Positions 11,791 to 22,060 of a stretch of DNA of 64,000 bases are shown piece by piece. Source of the stretch: Cephalotus follicularis (lineage: Eukaryota; Streptophyta; Magnoliopsida; Oxalidales; Cephalotaceae); assembly GCA_001972305.1 (NCBI GenBank), contig BDDD01000357.1:429772-493771 (forward strand), read 5' to 3'. Position 1 is the stretch's first letter, and each line of letters begins with the position of its first letter. The notes under the pieces are model-generated. The model had not been told where the DNA came from, did not search any database, and saw only the letters and a list, made by a program, of their open reading frames with translations. A program made the position numbers and the translations under genes.

Positions 11791-13149
11791 ATCTCCCACT
11801 TGACCCTCAAGCCATGAACTCCTATAGCCCAGACCCATCGTCCCACGATGATGCTCCAGAGCCTTGGTGCCCATTCCCTTAGTCAGCGGATCTGCTGTGT
11901 TCTCCTCTGAATATATGACAACCATAACACTTGGTCTTTAGTGTTTATGGTCCCTCCCACTATTCTAATCGTATCCCATACCCCCATATGAAATTCGAGA
12001 AGTCCAACTTCCTAGTAGGGATTGGAATCCATCGCAATAATATTATAGCCTCAGCTAGGGCATGACAAACTATAATATATCCAATGGGTAGGCTTTCTTG
12101 CCAATTTGTATCCAATACAAGATCCAATCATGGTATTCAGCCTTAGATTCAATATGGCCTCAGCTAGGGCATGACAAACCATCAGAATCTTAATAAGTCA
12201 GGTACCCACAATTTTCATTGGAATGCACTAGTTTTAACACGCACACGTAGGCGTGTCCAAGTGCTAAAACATAGCCACCCTTTGTGGTGCCCAACACCGA
12301 CGTTGACATAATGTCCCCAAGTCATCAGCCTCAGTTAGGGCATGACAAACCAATAACCCAGGAACACTACTCAACGAAAATTGTGGAAGGCCACGGGGAA
12401 CCACTCCATGGGTTCCTACGTTAAGACTTATTATTGAATTGAGGGAATTTGCGGTCTCATGTTTTAATTACCAAGCCATTAATTAATTCATTGGTTATCT
12501 TAGCCAATTCCAATTAATTACGGCTGAGCATGCAAGACGTGTATTTTATGCACCTTGGACATATTTCTAAAATATGTCAATGGATCTTGGCTAGGACATA
12601 ATTATGCAATGACTTGAGCCCAAAGTCATTACAAGGTCTTCCTAGGTGTAAGGATATAAATCTATTTATTACAACATTAACCATGCATACATGGCCTTCA
12701 AAAATCTTGTACTTCATTTCTCCTTTCCTCCATCTCTCCTTGCGTAGTCATCTTTTACAAAAAGGAACAAAACATTTTCGAAAAGAAATTTACATTTAAA
12801 ATTACAAGGAGAAAATACAAAAGTAAGGAAAAATAAATAGTGCACGCAGGCACTTTATTACAGACCTTTAAAGATAATAAATAAATTAAAACCCATCCAC
12901 ACTTAGAAAACAATAAACTAGGTCTATGTCCTCTTCGGGCCATCCATTGTGCATAAGACTTATATTATATCCAATATAATAAAATCACAAGATAAAACAA
13001 ATGCCATAAATGATAGCCAATTACACAATTTAATTCAATGATTGTTAATTGATCAAACTCCCACTAAATCAAGCAATGATTTTAATCTTCCAAGTGCCAA
13101 AATGTATAAAATCCAATTTTATACAAAAACAGTTTTGTTTTTTTTTTAT

Positions 13150-13435
13150 AAACGACGTCGACGCCTTACAAAAAGCATCGACGTGTTTTCTGGAAAAGCA
13201 TGAACAAGGCATCGATGCAAAAACAGAGCATCAATGCGTTTTTCCAGTAGGGTTGAAAAAAGGCGTCGACATCTACCATAAACATCGACGTCTTTTAGAA
13301 AGTATGATCCAGACATCGATGTCTATTACGAACGTCGACGTCTTTACTGGGAATTTGACATCACATCGATGTCTTACGAAAAACATCGACTTCTATTCTG
13401 GAAATTGCATATGACATCGACGTCTTTAGCCCCCT
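13150..13435. repeat. GTCGAC/CATCGACGTC array inside element C
   Basis: About a dozen irregularly spaced copies of CGTCGACGCC, CATCGACGTCTTT and close variants, separated by 12-30 bp of dissimilar sequence. They are not tandem copies of a single longer unit, since only the short core is conserved. Confidence 0.75.
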
Positions 13436-13712
13436 GGGCTTTTTCTGCATTTCTAAAAATGCTGAAATCAATGGTTTAGACAATAGAATACCATTCTGGT
13501 ATTTCTAAATGCACCATGCATGTTCCAAACTTAATTCTAAACACATTCATGCAACATTCTCAGTACAAAAACACACTGAAATCCAATTTCAAGTCATTTT
13601 CATTAAGGCACTTAGAAAATTCAGTTTGATCACAAAAAACACATCCAATGATTAAACCATTAATTAGAAGATCATCTATTGCATACATATCCAATTAAGG
13701 ATGTTGTGGGAT

Positions 13713-13725
13713 GCTCTGATACCAC
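13713..13725 (-). other. Primer-binding site of element C
   Basis: On the minus strand GTGGTATCAGAGC directly follows the LTR end at 13726, the standard site for initiator tRNA-Met. Confidence 0.85.
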
Positions 13726-15867
13726 TGATGGAATCGGATAAACCGAGTCCGGTGCCAAAATGGACATAGGGTGAAAAAGTATAGAATAAAATTTTTAAAC
13801 AATCAATCATGCAGCGGAAAAGTACCCTATATAACAAAACAAGTCCATAAAGGCACGTCCACAGATCCCATGGATCACCACAACATCAACAAAATTGAAT
13901 TGGTATCACCATTGCATCCAATGGTGACACACAAACATGGCAAGAAGAAGAGGGGGCCAAAGGTTATACCAGTGGGTGTTGGCTCCTTCGTTCTTTGCCG
14001 GTACAAGCTTGAGTAGATTCCCTTTGATCTTCTCCAAGCTTCAGGTACAGCAGGTAATTCGTCCAGCAAACTCCAAGAGCTAGAACTCACTCACTCTCTC
14101 ACTTAGCTTAGAAAAGGAGTATTGATTATGACCAATGAAATCAGTAATCAATCCACCCTAGATAAGCCTTGCTTGGTGTATATTAATGAAAGGGAACACA
14201 CACTTGCAGAGAAGAATTTGTAGTCCAATTGCCCAGCAAAAGTCACTTTATCTCTCTTACATTTCTGCAGAAATGTTTTATACCAGCCTCTGATTCTCTC
14301 TCCCAACCTCCCATTTACTCAGAATCATGGCCTTCACTCCTTTGGAGTCTGAAGCCATGATTCCCACGTTTCCAAAACGTGCAAGAACGGGAGCTGGATG
14401 CTGGAAACGTGGGAGAGATCGTGCCCACGATTTGAGCTCGTGCACAGGCTGCACGTTCTGCTCAAAGACGTCGACGCCTTTCAAAAGACGTCGACTCCTA
14501 TGCAACGTGGCACTAAAAGACATCAATGCTTTCTAAAAGACAACGACGTCTTTATCAGGAATACGCGTCGATGTCTTTCTAAAAGACGTCGATGCCTTCT
14601 GGCTAGTGAAGCACAAAAAGTCTAACTCCTTTAGTGTTCTCATGTCACTTTTAAATATTGGTTAAGTAAGATTAAACATATGTGTTTCCACAAAATGTAA
14701 AATCCACACAACCGATATTTGACACCAAGACTTAATATGTCTAACATATTAAAGACCTAGTCATTATAAGGCAGGGACCCTTTAAAATCTTGGTTATCAT
14801 AGAGGTATTCATAAATTACCGAAATACCCCTCGGGTCCGGTTTAGCCATTCAAAATGGTCCTCGAGCAATTTAAATGCTATTGGAATAATATCCAAATAT
14901 TAATTAATTTTCCCAATACCTCAATAACCACAGATTTTCTAAGTTGTCGGTTCGCGTGTACTATAATCCCTTGTCATACTTGGTCCCGATTGAGGTCTAG
15001 GGTACGGATATGTGTCAACCCTAGATAGTACCTCAATGACTAAAATATCTGATCATTACTAGGACCTTTGGTAAACTCTCCGAAAATCTAATTACCAGTC
15101 TACCTTAACCTTGGCCAAGGATTTCATAAGTCCAAAGTATAATCAAACAATAATAGGGTCGATCACCTTCGCTCAGGTGTGACAATCCCTTATTGCGCAC
15201 TCACTTATATTCGTATAGATTCGATCATAGCCAAAGACCACCCGATTTCCAGCATTGCGTAAGGACTGGGTAAGGTGGAGATCAAAGCATAACCGTCTCC
15301 ATAAAACATAGAGTAGTCGCTCAGGTCTAAGGATCAAACAAGTTTAAGAACTTGCTAAGTGATCATCACTTATACACAACCGCAACCAGTAGGAGTCACT
15401 GCTGACACGAGAATAGCGACCCTCCGAACAGTGTCTCCTACGCGGGTCCAGTTCAGTGTAAACGCTCCCAGCGTGCACCCCGTATTTGCCCTAGTGTCCA
15501 ACACATATGGTAGTGAGAGAATCCATCCCCCGATTCCATGAGTAGGCAACATACGCGCAAGTCTATCCGGTTCACTAATGCCCACAAAGTAAACCTATGA
15601 CTTGGAACAAGTTTGACATAAGGAATAAGGTAACCAGTCTCACAGCCTCCATGCCAGGCATCCAACCCTATGTCAGGGCATCACAAGTATAAGTAGGTAT
15701 TAATTAAACTACTTCAATTATGTGATAAAATACAAGTGATATAGCCATAACAAAATTAGCACACATCATATATATATGTATATATACAAGGAATAAGATT
15801 GTTTCATACAAGATAAGATACAATGTGACAACCCATCTAATGGCTTGTCGGGTCACTATATCTAACA
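13726..15867 (-). repeat. LTR C, right copy (5' LTR in element orientation)
   Basis: About 2.14 kb, the partner of 9626-11790. It is bounded on the right by the duplicated GGCAG and resumed LTR B minisatellite. Confidence 0.93.
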
Positions 15868-17501
15868 GGCAGACCTCAATATTTGAAGGCGGAGCTCAAT
15901 ACTTGAAGGCGAACCTCAATATTTGAAGGCGGACCTCAGTTTTTGACCCCAGTATTGAAGACGGACCTCAATACTTGAAGGTGGACCTCAATATTTGAAG
16001 GCAGATCTCGATATTGAAAGCGAAGCTAAGTACTTGACCCCAGTATTGAGGGCAGACCTCAGTACTTGACCCCAGTATTGAGGACAGACCTCAATACTTG
16101 AAGACGGACCTCAATACTTGATGGCAGACTTCAGTACATGAGGGCAGACCTTGGTACATGAAGGCAGCCCTCGGTACATGAAGGCAGACCTCAGAGTTAG
16201 AAACTAGACCTTAGAGGTAGAGGTCAGAGCTCCAACAGCTCGAAGTCTGGCCTCAAGGCTTGAAGGCAGACTTCAAAGCTAGAGGTCAGAGGCAGACATC
16301 ATGGCTTAAAGCTCGAAGTCTAACCTCAAGGCTTGAATGCAGACCTCAGAGGAAGAGGTCAGAGCTCGAAGCTCAAGTCTGACATTAGGACTTAGGGAAC
16401 TCTAAGGCCGTGCAGACTACGTGAATCCTTCTCTGAAGTAGATGGTTTCAATACACACCTTCCAAAGGGTTTTATATTTAAAGACCTATAAGGTCTCTGG
16501 TCATGCTTAACATTATTGAGTCTAGACGAGATAGCCTACTCCCAATCTCCACTAAGTCATGGAGGGTTAATTAGGTCGACCTCGTATAACTGCGAGTGGT
16601 CAGTATGCTTATGTCCTAAAGAGGATAGCATTTAGGCAAGGGTTAAGCAGGCATCCTTCGAATAACCCTCGTCTGCCCAGTACGATCAGGCTAGTGCTAT
16701 CTCGTCTCCATCCACTGTAGCACAAGTAGTGCATGGATGATGGTGATGCTCAACTGTAGTAGAGTAGTACACAGATGAGGGTGATGCTACCTCGAGCTAA
16801 GGAGGCTGAGGTATGCTCATATTCTACCTCGAGCCGAGGAGGCCAAGGTGTGTTTCTCTTCTACCACGAGCCGAGTAGGCCGAGGAGCGCTTCTGCTTGT
16901 TGAATTCTCTACCTATTACACCTTGAGTGCGTAAAAGGGTGGAAATCCTCTGACTCCTCTGCCTACGTCACTGAGAATGCGTAGAAGAATGGAATCACCG
17001 CCTGCTCATACTCTGTGATTGGTATTGAAGTGCTACCTTGAGCAAGCGAGGTAGAGAAGTATTTATGCTTACCCCTTGTGGTTGTATGCATCCTTACATG
17101 ATTATAGCTATGATGGTTGACCCATTCTTGAAATGGGCACAACAATTACGGGAAAGATCTGAGTACATAGCGGAAGTGATCTGATGGGCCGAGTCGCAGA
17201 GCAAGACTTCATTATCAGTGCAGTTCCTACTGTTTATACCTACCTTGTATAAGAGACTTGAGATATAAGAATGTAAATCAGCTATGACCTGCCGGCTTGT
17301 AGCAATACATGAAATATCAGATGTTGATGTATATAAATTGGGGCTTATCAACGTGAGATGTTTGATGGTTATTTGTGCATGCATGATTCTGATTCAAAGT
17401 TTTAAATTTATGGCATATTTGGATGACAATATGAATGAATAGTAAGGATGGCATGTCACATGTCGGATCGTGGAGTCCTCCTCGTGGTTCAAGGCATGAC
17501 A

Positions 17502-17660
17502 CTGCAAGTAACCAAAATTGAGGGATTTGGTACCCAACGACTAGATAGAACTACTTCGTATGACATGTCTTGGGAGAGGGGAGGAATAGAGGGAACAATG
17601 TATAACACTACCATAGCAGAAGAGGATGACGTCGAGGGAGACACAAATGATGATGACTAA
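17502..17660 (+). pseudogene. CACTA TNP2-like gene, C-terminal end
   Basis: After the TSD CTGCA the frame reads QVTKIEGFGTQRLDR, then YDMSWERGGIEGTMYN and an acidic tail ending DTNDDD and TAA at 17660. Plant CACTA TNP2 proteins end in this way, with a W-RxD(V)EGT motif and acidic residues. The frame is the direct continuation of the one interrupted by LTR element B at 2835, which supports the assignment. Confidence 0.8.
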
Positions 17661-17846
17661 TGGTTGTTATATATGTTGTTAGTTTTTATATTTTGCAATT
17701 TACTTCAATATATTATATAATAAACTTTTTATATTTAATATATTCCTTATGTTTATCATTATTAATATGTTATTTCAATCTCGTATGTTAAATCTTTGGT
17801 TTCATTGTCTTATTGAAACTATTTAGTTGAATGAAATAGATTATTG
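17661..17846 (+). other. AT-rich spacer between the two CACTA genes
   Basis: Strongly AT-rich sequence with no open frame. It fits the 3' untranslated part of the TNP2-like gene and the leader of the second CACTA gene, but no specific signal can be named. Confidence 0.45.
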
Positions 17847-18055
17847 ATGGCTCCTCAATGACATAATAAGGACATGGCAACTCTGTTGAATAAAGATGAA
17901 AAGCCCCAACATATCTCTACCCGACAATCTATACGTCAAATGAGCATGGAGGACATTGGAGCTAGTGAGGCCTCCAATCAACCAAGCATTACTGGAGCAC
18001 GAATCTGAATGTCTCTCTTTCTTTCTCCTGATGGTCATCAGACTTCCCATTCCAG
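17847..18055 (+). pseudogene. CACTA second gene (Transposase_24 type), probable N-terminal exon
   Basis: A frame starting MAPQ, followed by ATLLNKDEKPQHISTRQSIR and ASNQPSITGARI, lies just downstream of the TNP2-like gene in the same orientation, where plant CACTA elements carry their second ORF. In-frame stops are present. No catalytic motif is visible, so the assignment rests on position and on clear second-gene sequence further right (21595-21777, 28019-28263). LTR D interrupts it at 18056. Confidence 0.5.
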
Positions 18056-20909
18056 TGGCATCCCGCACCTGGAGGACCAATCGCATCGCGTCATGTGAAA
18101 ATAATATACAGTCAAATACAATAGTCCGGCATATGTACCATATTAAAAAGCATGATAAATTAAAACTTTTATTACAAGCATATATCATGTACTCAAATGT
18201 AATACATGCACCTTCTTAATATTACAGATCCCAAATACAGTACATCACTTAATCCAAATCAATATGTTACAAATACATGCAATAAGAGAAAAGCATAAAG
18301 GTCTGATCATTACGATCTTCAAGTGGCTTCTTGTGAAAAGAGGAACTAGCAATCCCCTCGAGAATTGGTTTCAGCAGCATTTCCTGAAAACACATAGATC
18401 CTCCATTCCGAAGGAGGGGTCAGCTATAGGGTTAAGTAGATATATCCCTATGCGCAGATTATGCTATGTACATGTATGCATTATCATATAATATGTAAGT
18501 GCATAGTGTAATGATGCATGGCATATAAAATGCCTGAATGCCAGTTATGATCTACCAACGTATACAACCATCCCATACAGGTGTATAAGAATGGGATCCA
18601 ATATCATCAGTCCTATCAATCATCTTACAGATAATCAATAGTAAAGTGCGAGTACACTCACATCATATCAAATAAGATCAAGTCCAATCAAATCAAGTAA
18701 ATCTTATGTAGAGCATGTCACCTCAAATCTGTACAGGTCCGATCAAGTTAGTCAAGTCAATATCAAGTGGCAATCTAACCCCCGTAAGGTAATCCTATGG
18801 AGAAGACGGCTAGACCAGCCCAGTAGATTTAAATCGATAGATTAAACCCACTAGGCCTTCTTAGTTGCAAGTGTCGACTCAGTGGTAAGTGCCGACTGAG
18901 CACATACAGAGTAGTAAGTGCTACTTGTGTGCATACGTGGTGGTAAGTGCTGGCCAAGTGCATCCTCGATTATGAACCATCATGTATGCAACGGTGAGTG
19001 TCGTCAAGCGTGTTCACAGTAATAAGTGCTACCGGAGGGTGGTAGTTCTGCCCGTAGGCTATTCAAGTAGTATTATTGCCCGAAGGCTAGTGACGATGAA
19101 ATTAGGAAGAGTAAATGATAAAAACGATCATCTTGCAACCCGACTAGTGTCATGGGGTAGCTCTAATGCGAACAATCGAATAAATACAAATCAAGTGCAT
19201 ATCCATGGTAAAAGCTAATAGGCAGCAAAGATCTATCACGGGGAACAGACAGACATAAAGTCCTCTTATGGCCAGCTCAATTAGAAATTGCTAAGCACCT
19301 ACGGTTACAGTTAATCAAACAATCAAAGTTGATAACAGTTTGTGATAATATCATTAACCACTGGACAACGAATGTCTAATTGGCGTGGAAAACACGCGAA
19401 CCCAACTAGAGAATCACAATTGTGTCTATGGTCACAATAAGTCACTCTATCCTCAGTACGACTATTTCATCGTTCGGTTGATGATAATATTGTGGTTAAA
19501 TCAGTTAGTCAAGCAATCTAGTGGTCGATGGATCAGTTAGCCAATCGTGTCAATCAAAAGTGGTATGCAATCAATTGATCTGCAGAAAGATCAACATGAC
19601 CTGCCTAACCAGAGATAAAACAGTTGAAAAGGCTTGAGTGATCTAAAGAATAGATCTGATCAAGCGGTTGTTTTGAAAATGATTGAAAATAGTTTAATTT
19701 GTATAAAATAGGGCCTTAAGCGACAACACCTTTGTACTAAGCGGTGACGCATTGGGCCTTAAATATAGTTCTGTCAAATGTGTACTAAGCGGTGATAGTT
19801 AGTCTAAGCGACGACGCTTTGTATGTCAGCGCCTTGTAGTGACGCTTAGCCAGTGTCGGCAGTGCCTTGCACTAAAACAAAGCCAGGTCAAGCAGCGACG
19901 CCTAACATCAAAGTGTCAGCGCTTTCATTGACTTCCATTTGATTCCAAGTGTAAACAGCGCTAAGCGTCAGCGCTTATGGGTTTTAGGCTGACAATAGTA
20001 CAGTCCAGTACGAGTTTTTAGTCCATTTTTTAGTCTAAATCCTTTCCAAATCGTTTTCTTTCCATTTTAAAGGTTTGTATAAGTGTATTAGGGTCCATAA
20101 AACATGTTGGAATCATTTGAATCCAAGATTTTACCCTAATTCCATTTCTAGGTTTGTTATTCAAATAACCTAAATATGCTACCAATCCATTTTATCAAGC
20201 AAACCAATCAAATAAACAGTAGTAAATATGCATAGTCAGTAGCATTTTAGGTAGAGAAACTCTACCAAAATGCTTGGAGCTTGTGTTGTTGAATAACAAC
20301 AGGAAACAAAGATTAGACTCAAGTCTAAATCCACCGGTTTTGAGCAATCTTTAATGAAGTTGTGTCGAGATGTTGTGGCTGTGTTCTTGCAAGTAAAAGA
20401 AGTTCAACCTCCTCCTTGAATGGTGCAGGGTCGATAGTGGTGGAAGAGGGTGTGAAGTGTTTGTGTCTTTTGCTTTCCAAGTCAGTAAGAGAAGCATATA
20501 TGGGTATGGAGTAGTGTCGTAGTTAGTGTTTATGAAATGTGTGTTAGTTGGAAAGTAAGATAAGGAAAAACGTAATATGAGGCTACGGGAGAGGGCCAGA
20601 GATTTGTAAAAGATAGATGTTGTATGGTTAGCACACGAGGACAAGGGAGATATAGGAGATGTGGTGTACAGGTGTATAAGATTTTTGCATAAGGAATGTG
20701 AGATGGGCTGGCCATGTAGGTAAAATAAATTATCATAGTCTAAACATAGCCCGAAATCAACCGTAACGAACCCTATTAATAATAAAAAGTGTATGTACAC
20801 CAAATACAAATAGGATGAGTATAAATACTTCAGTCCATCAACTACAAATATGGTATGTAAAGTACCGAGTATACAATAAATACATAACAAATAAGTTCAG
20901 GTCGTTACA
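18056..20909 (-). mobile_element. LTR D, solo-like LTR of the element A family, minus strand
   Basis: On the minus strand it starts TGTAACGACC at 20909 and ends GGGATGCCA at 18056, about 2.85 kb. Its last 900 bp match LTR A (554-1158, 1450-2371) in detail, including TGGTTGTATACG and GGCATTCA...ATGCCATGCAT. No primer site or polypurine tract with internal domains adjoins it, and no convincing 5-bp duplication was seen, so it may be a solo LTR or the end of a truncated copy. It contains degenerate AGCGACGACGC/GTCAGCGCTT words at 19710-19990. The long open frame near 20351-20890 has low-complexity content and is not a gene. Confidence 0.75.
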
Positions 20910-21777
20910 ATTTTAGACAGCCTTTTTCTCTAATTCCCTCTCCCCTGGTGCAGTCGTGTAAGGAAACTCATGATCCCTCAGGCATATCCTCAGGTATATA
21001 TTAACTTTATTAAGATTCCAATATGTGTTGAAATCTAAAATTTTATTTGTTGATAATTTAAACTAGGTACCACTATGGCAAGCTCAACCAGGTGAGTTAG
21101 AGGGCGTGTCAAACAAATTGATGGTGTAAAGAGACATTAATAGTTCGATGGAATAATAAGAATCAAGCCCTTAGCAAAGAGGGTGCGAAGTTGAGCACTC
21201 AGCTTGGCAACTTTGCCTGATATGGTTAAAAAATTTCATTGACCAAGTCTTCTTGGAAGGCACAGAGTTTAGATGCTTTAGAAGCGATACGTAATGAAGT
21301 TAAGGTAAGATTAATATTGTATTTTGACCTACTTTACATTTTTTAACATCTTCCAATAGCTCAATGTGAGTTTAAAATTATACCACGAGAATTTTAACAT
21401 GTTTTATTCTAAAGTAATAGGATTGGCATTTCAATTTTTTCTTTTTTTTTAGGCCAACACTAATGCTTCGGAGAGGTTTAAGGAGATTTGTTTTTAAAAA
21501 AAACGAATTATGCATGTACTTATCCTTGTCTCCATATATTATTTGCTTATTTGTAATTTTGTTTTTTTACTAATTGTAGGCCCAATTTGAGGAAGTGTTG
21601 CTAGATTTGCCAAAGGAGGAACGAGATGACTTGCAAGTAAGGGAAAATGTCTTCAGGTGGGTGGTAGGAGAGGATGGACTAGGTCGTGTACCCATGATGG
21701 GGGTAGGGATCACTCCCTCCTCTATGAGATCAAAAGCCTCTATTGCCAGTGCCATTAAGGCACGTGTACATGTTGAG
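20910..21777 (+). pseudogene. CACTA second gene, middle part (Transposase_24-like)
   Basis: Intron-like AT-rich stretches alternate with coding scraps. The clearest exon is 21580-21777, reading AQFEEVLLDLPKEERDDLQ, ENVFRWVVGEDGLGRVP and GVGITPSSMRSK. The pattern 'F..V.G.....GRV.G.G.GPTP' is typical of Transposase_24/second-ORF proteins of plant CACTA elements. The frame is cut by the hAT element after ...VHVE at 21777 and resumes without loss at 28019. The upstream exons (about 21075-21330) are too decayed to assign residues. Confidence 0.65.
21770..21777. repeat. hAT target-site duplication, left copy
   Basis: ATGTTGAG lies immediately before the left terminal repeat CTGTGGCGGATCCA and is identical to 28011-28018. 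Confidence 0.88.
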
Positions 21778-21899
21778 CTGTGGCGGATCCACTTGGGGTC
21801 CAGTGGGGGCAGCAGTTCTTCTTGAGAGAGTAAGAATGAGATGAGAAGTCAGAACCTAGATTTCTTTCCCCTCTGATGTGAGTAAATTTTGAGGACAAA

Positions 21900-21919
21900 A
21901 TTTTTAAAGGGGAGGAGAT
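21900..21919 (+). other. Polypurine tract of element E
   Basis: Purine-rich AAAGGGGAGGAGA lies directly before the TG start of the LTR at 21920, preceded by the ATTTTGAGGACAAAAT motif common upstream of gypsy 3' LTRs. Confidence 0.75.
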
Positions 21920-22020
21920 TGTGACACCCCGTGTCACTTGTACGTGATTGCTGTGCAAATTACGTGAACGTATTTTACTATTAGTATTATTATATTATTT
22001 ATAAAAAAAAAAAAGAAATG

Positions 22021-22060
22021 TGAAGTGCCAGGCGTTTTCTAGAAAACGCCAGGCACTTCA
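22021..22060. repeat. Perfect 40-bp palindrome in LTR E
   Basis: The left arm TGAAGTGCCAGGCGTTTTCT is followed at once by its exact reverse complement with no spacer. A second perfect palindrome of 18 bp, GGCACGGGCGCCCGTGCC, lies at about 22084-22101. Confidence 0.95.

Larger units (their letters stand above)
11791..13725 (-). other. Interior of element C, almost without coding sequence
   Basis: On the minus strand it runs from the primer site to the polypurine tract. Visible are a copia RNase H C-terminal scrap at about 11820-11905, three copies of CAGCTAGGGCATGACAAAC-like words at 12049-12070, 12157-12179 and 12329-12350, and the GTCGAC array at 13150-13435. The rest is AT-rich without recognisable features. 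Parts resemble 37960-38440 in element G, so C and G descend from related elements. Confidence 0.7.
9626..15867 (-). mobile_element. Young non-autonomous Ty1/copia-like LTR element C (minus strand)
   Basis: Two nearly identical LTRs (9626-11790 and 13726-15867) flank a roughly 1.9-kb interior. On the minus strand the LTR starts TGTTAGATATAG and ends GATTCCATCA. The primer site (GTGGTATCAGAGC) and polypurine tract (AAGTGGGAGAT) are both in place, and GGCAG is duplicated at 9621-9625 and 15868-15872. The interior keeps only a scrap of the copia RNase H tail (ENTADPLTKGMGTKALEHHR near 11830-11900), so the element cannot encode its own enzymes. High LTR similarity makes it the youngest insertion in the cluster. 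Confidence 0.9.
2710..17501 (+). mobile_element. Fossil gag-only Ty3/gypsy-type LTR element B with very long LTRs, carrying element C
   Basis: LTRs of nearly 3 kb (5' LTR about 3926-6767 plus an inverted tip at 2710-2834; 3' LTR 8668-9625 and 15868-17501) flank an interior of only about 1.9 kb. The interior has a primer site, a gag region with zinc-knuckle remnant and a polypurine tract, but no pol, so B looks like a non-autonomous gag-carrying derivative. LTR ends are TGTAAGCCCC and GCATGACA. The 5-bp duplication CTGCA flanks it, splitting the CACTA TNP2 frame. The copy is broken in several places and is interrupted by element C. Its LTRs differ by modest substitutions plus repeat-array length, suggesting intermediate age. 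Confidence 0.85.
8668..17501 (+). repeat. B 3' LTR, split by element C
   Basis: First part 8668-9625, second part from 15868 to 17501. It starts TGTAAGCCCC and ends GGCATGACA. The split falls inside the minisatellite and is flanked by GGCAG on both sides of element C. The right-hand end is followed by the CTGCA duplication and the CACTA frame. Confidence 0.87.

Noticed and set aside
13713-13725. Sequence matching the end of a tRNA
   Set aside because: It is only the ~12-base primer-binding complement of initiator tRNA-Met, as in other LTR elements here. No cloverleaf surrounds it.
20351-20890. Minus-strand open frame of 179 residues, hydrophobic, possible membrane protein
   Set aside because: It lies inside LTR D at the element's 5' end, is Tyr/Leu/Ser-rich low complexity with no family motif, and other members of the LTR family do not support it as coding.
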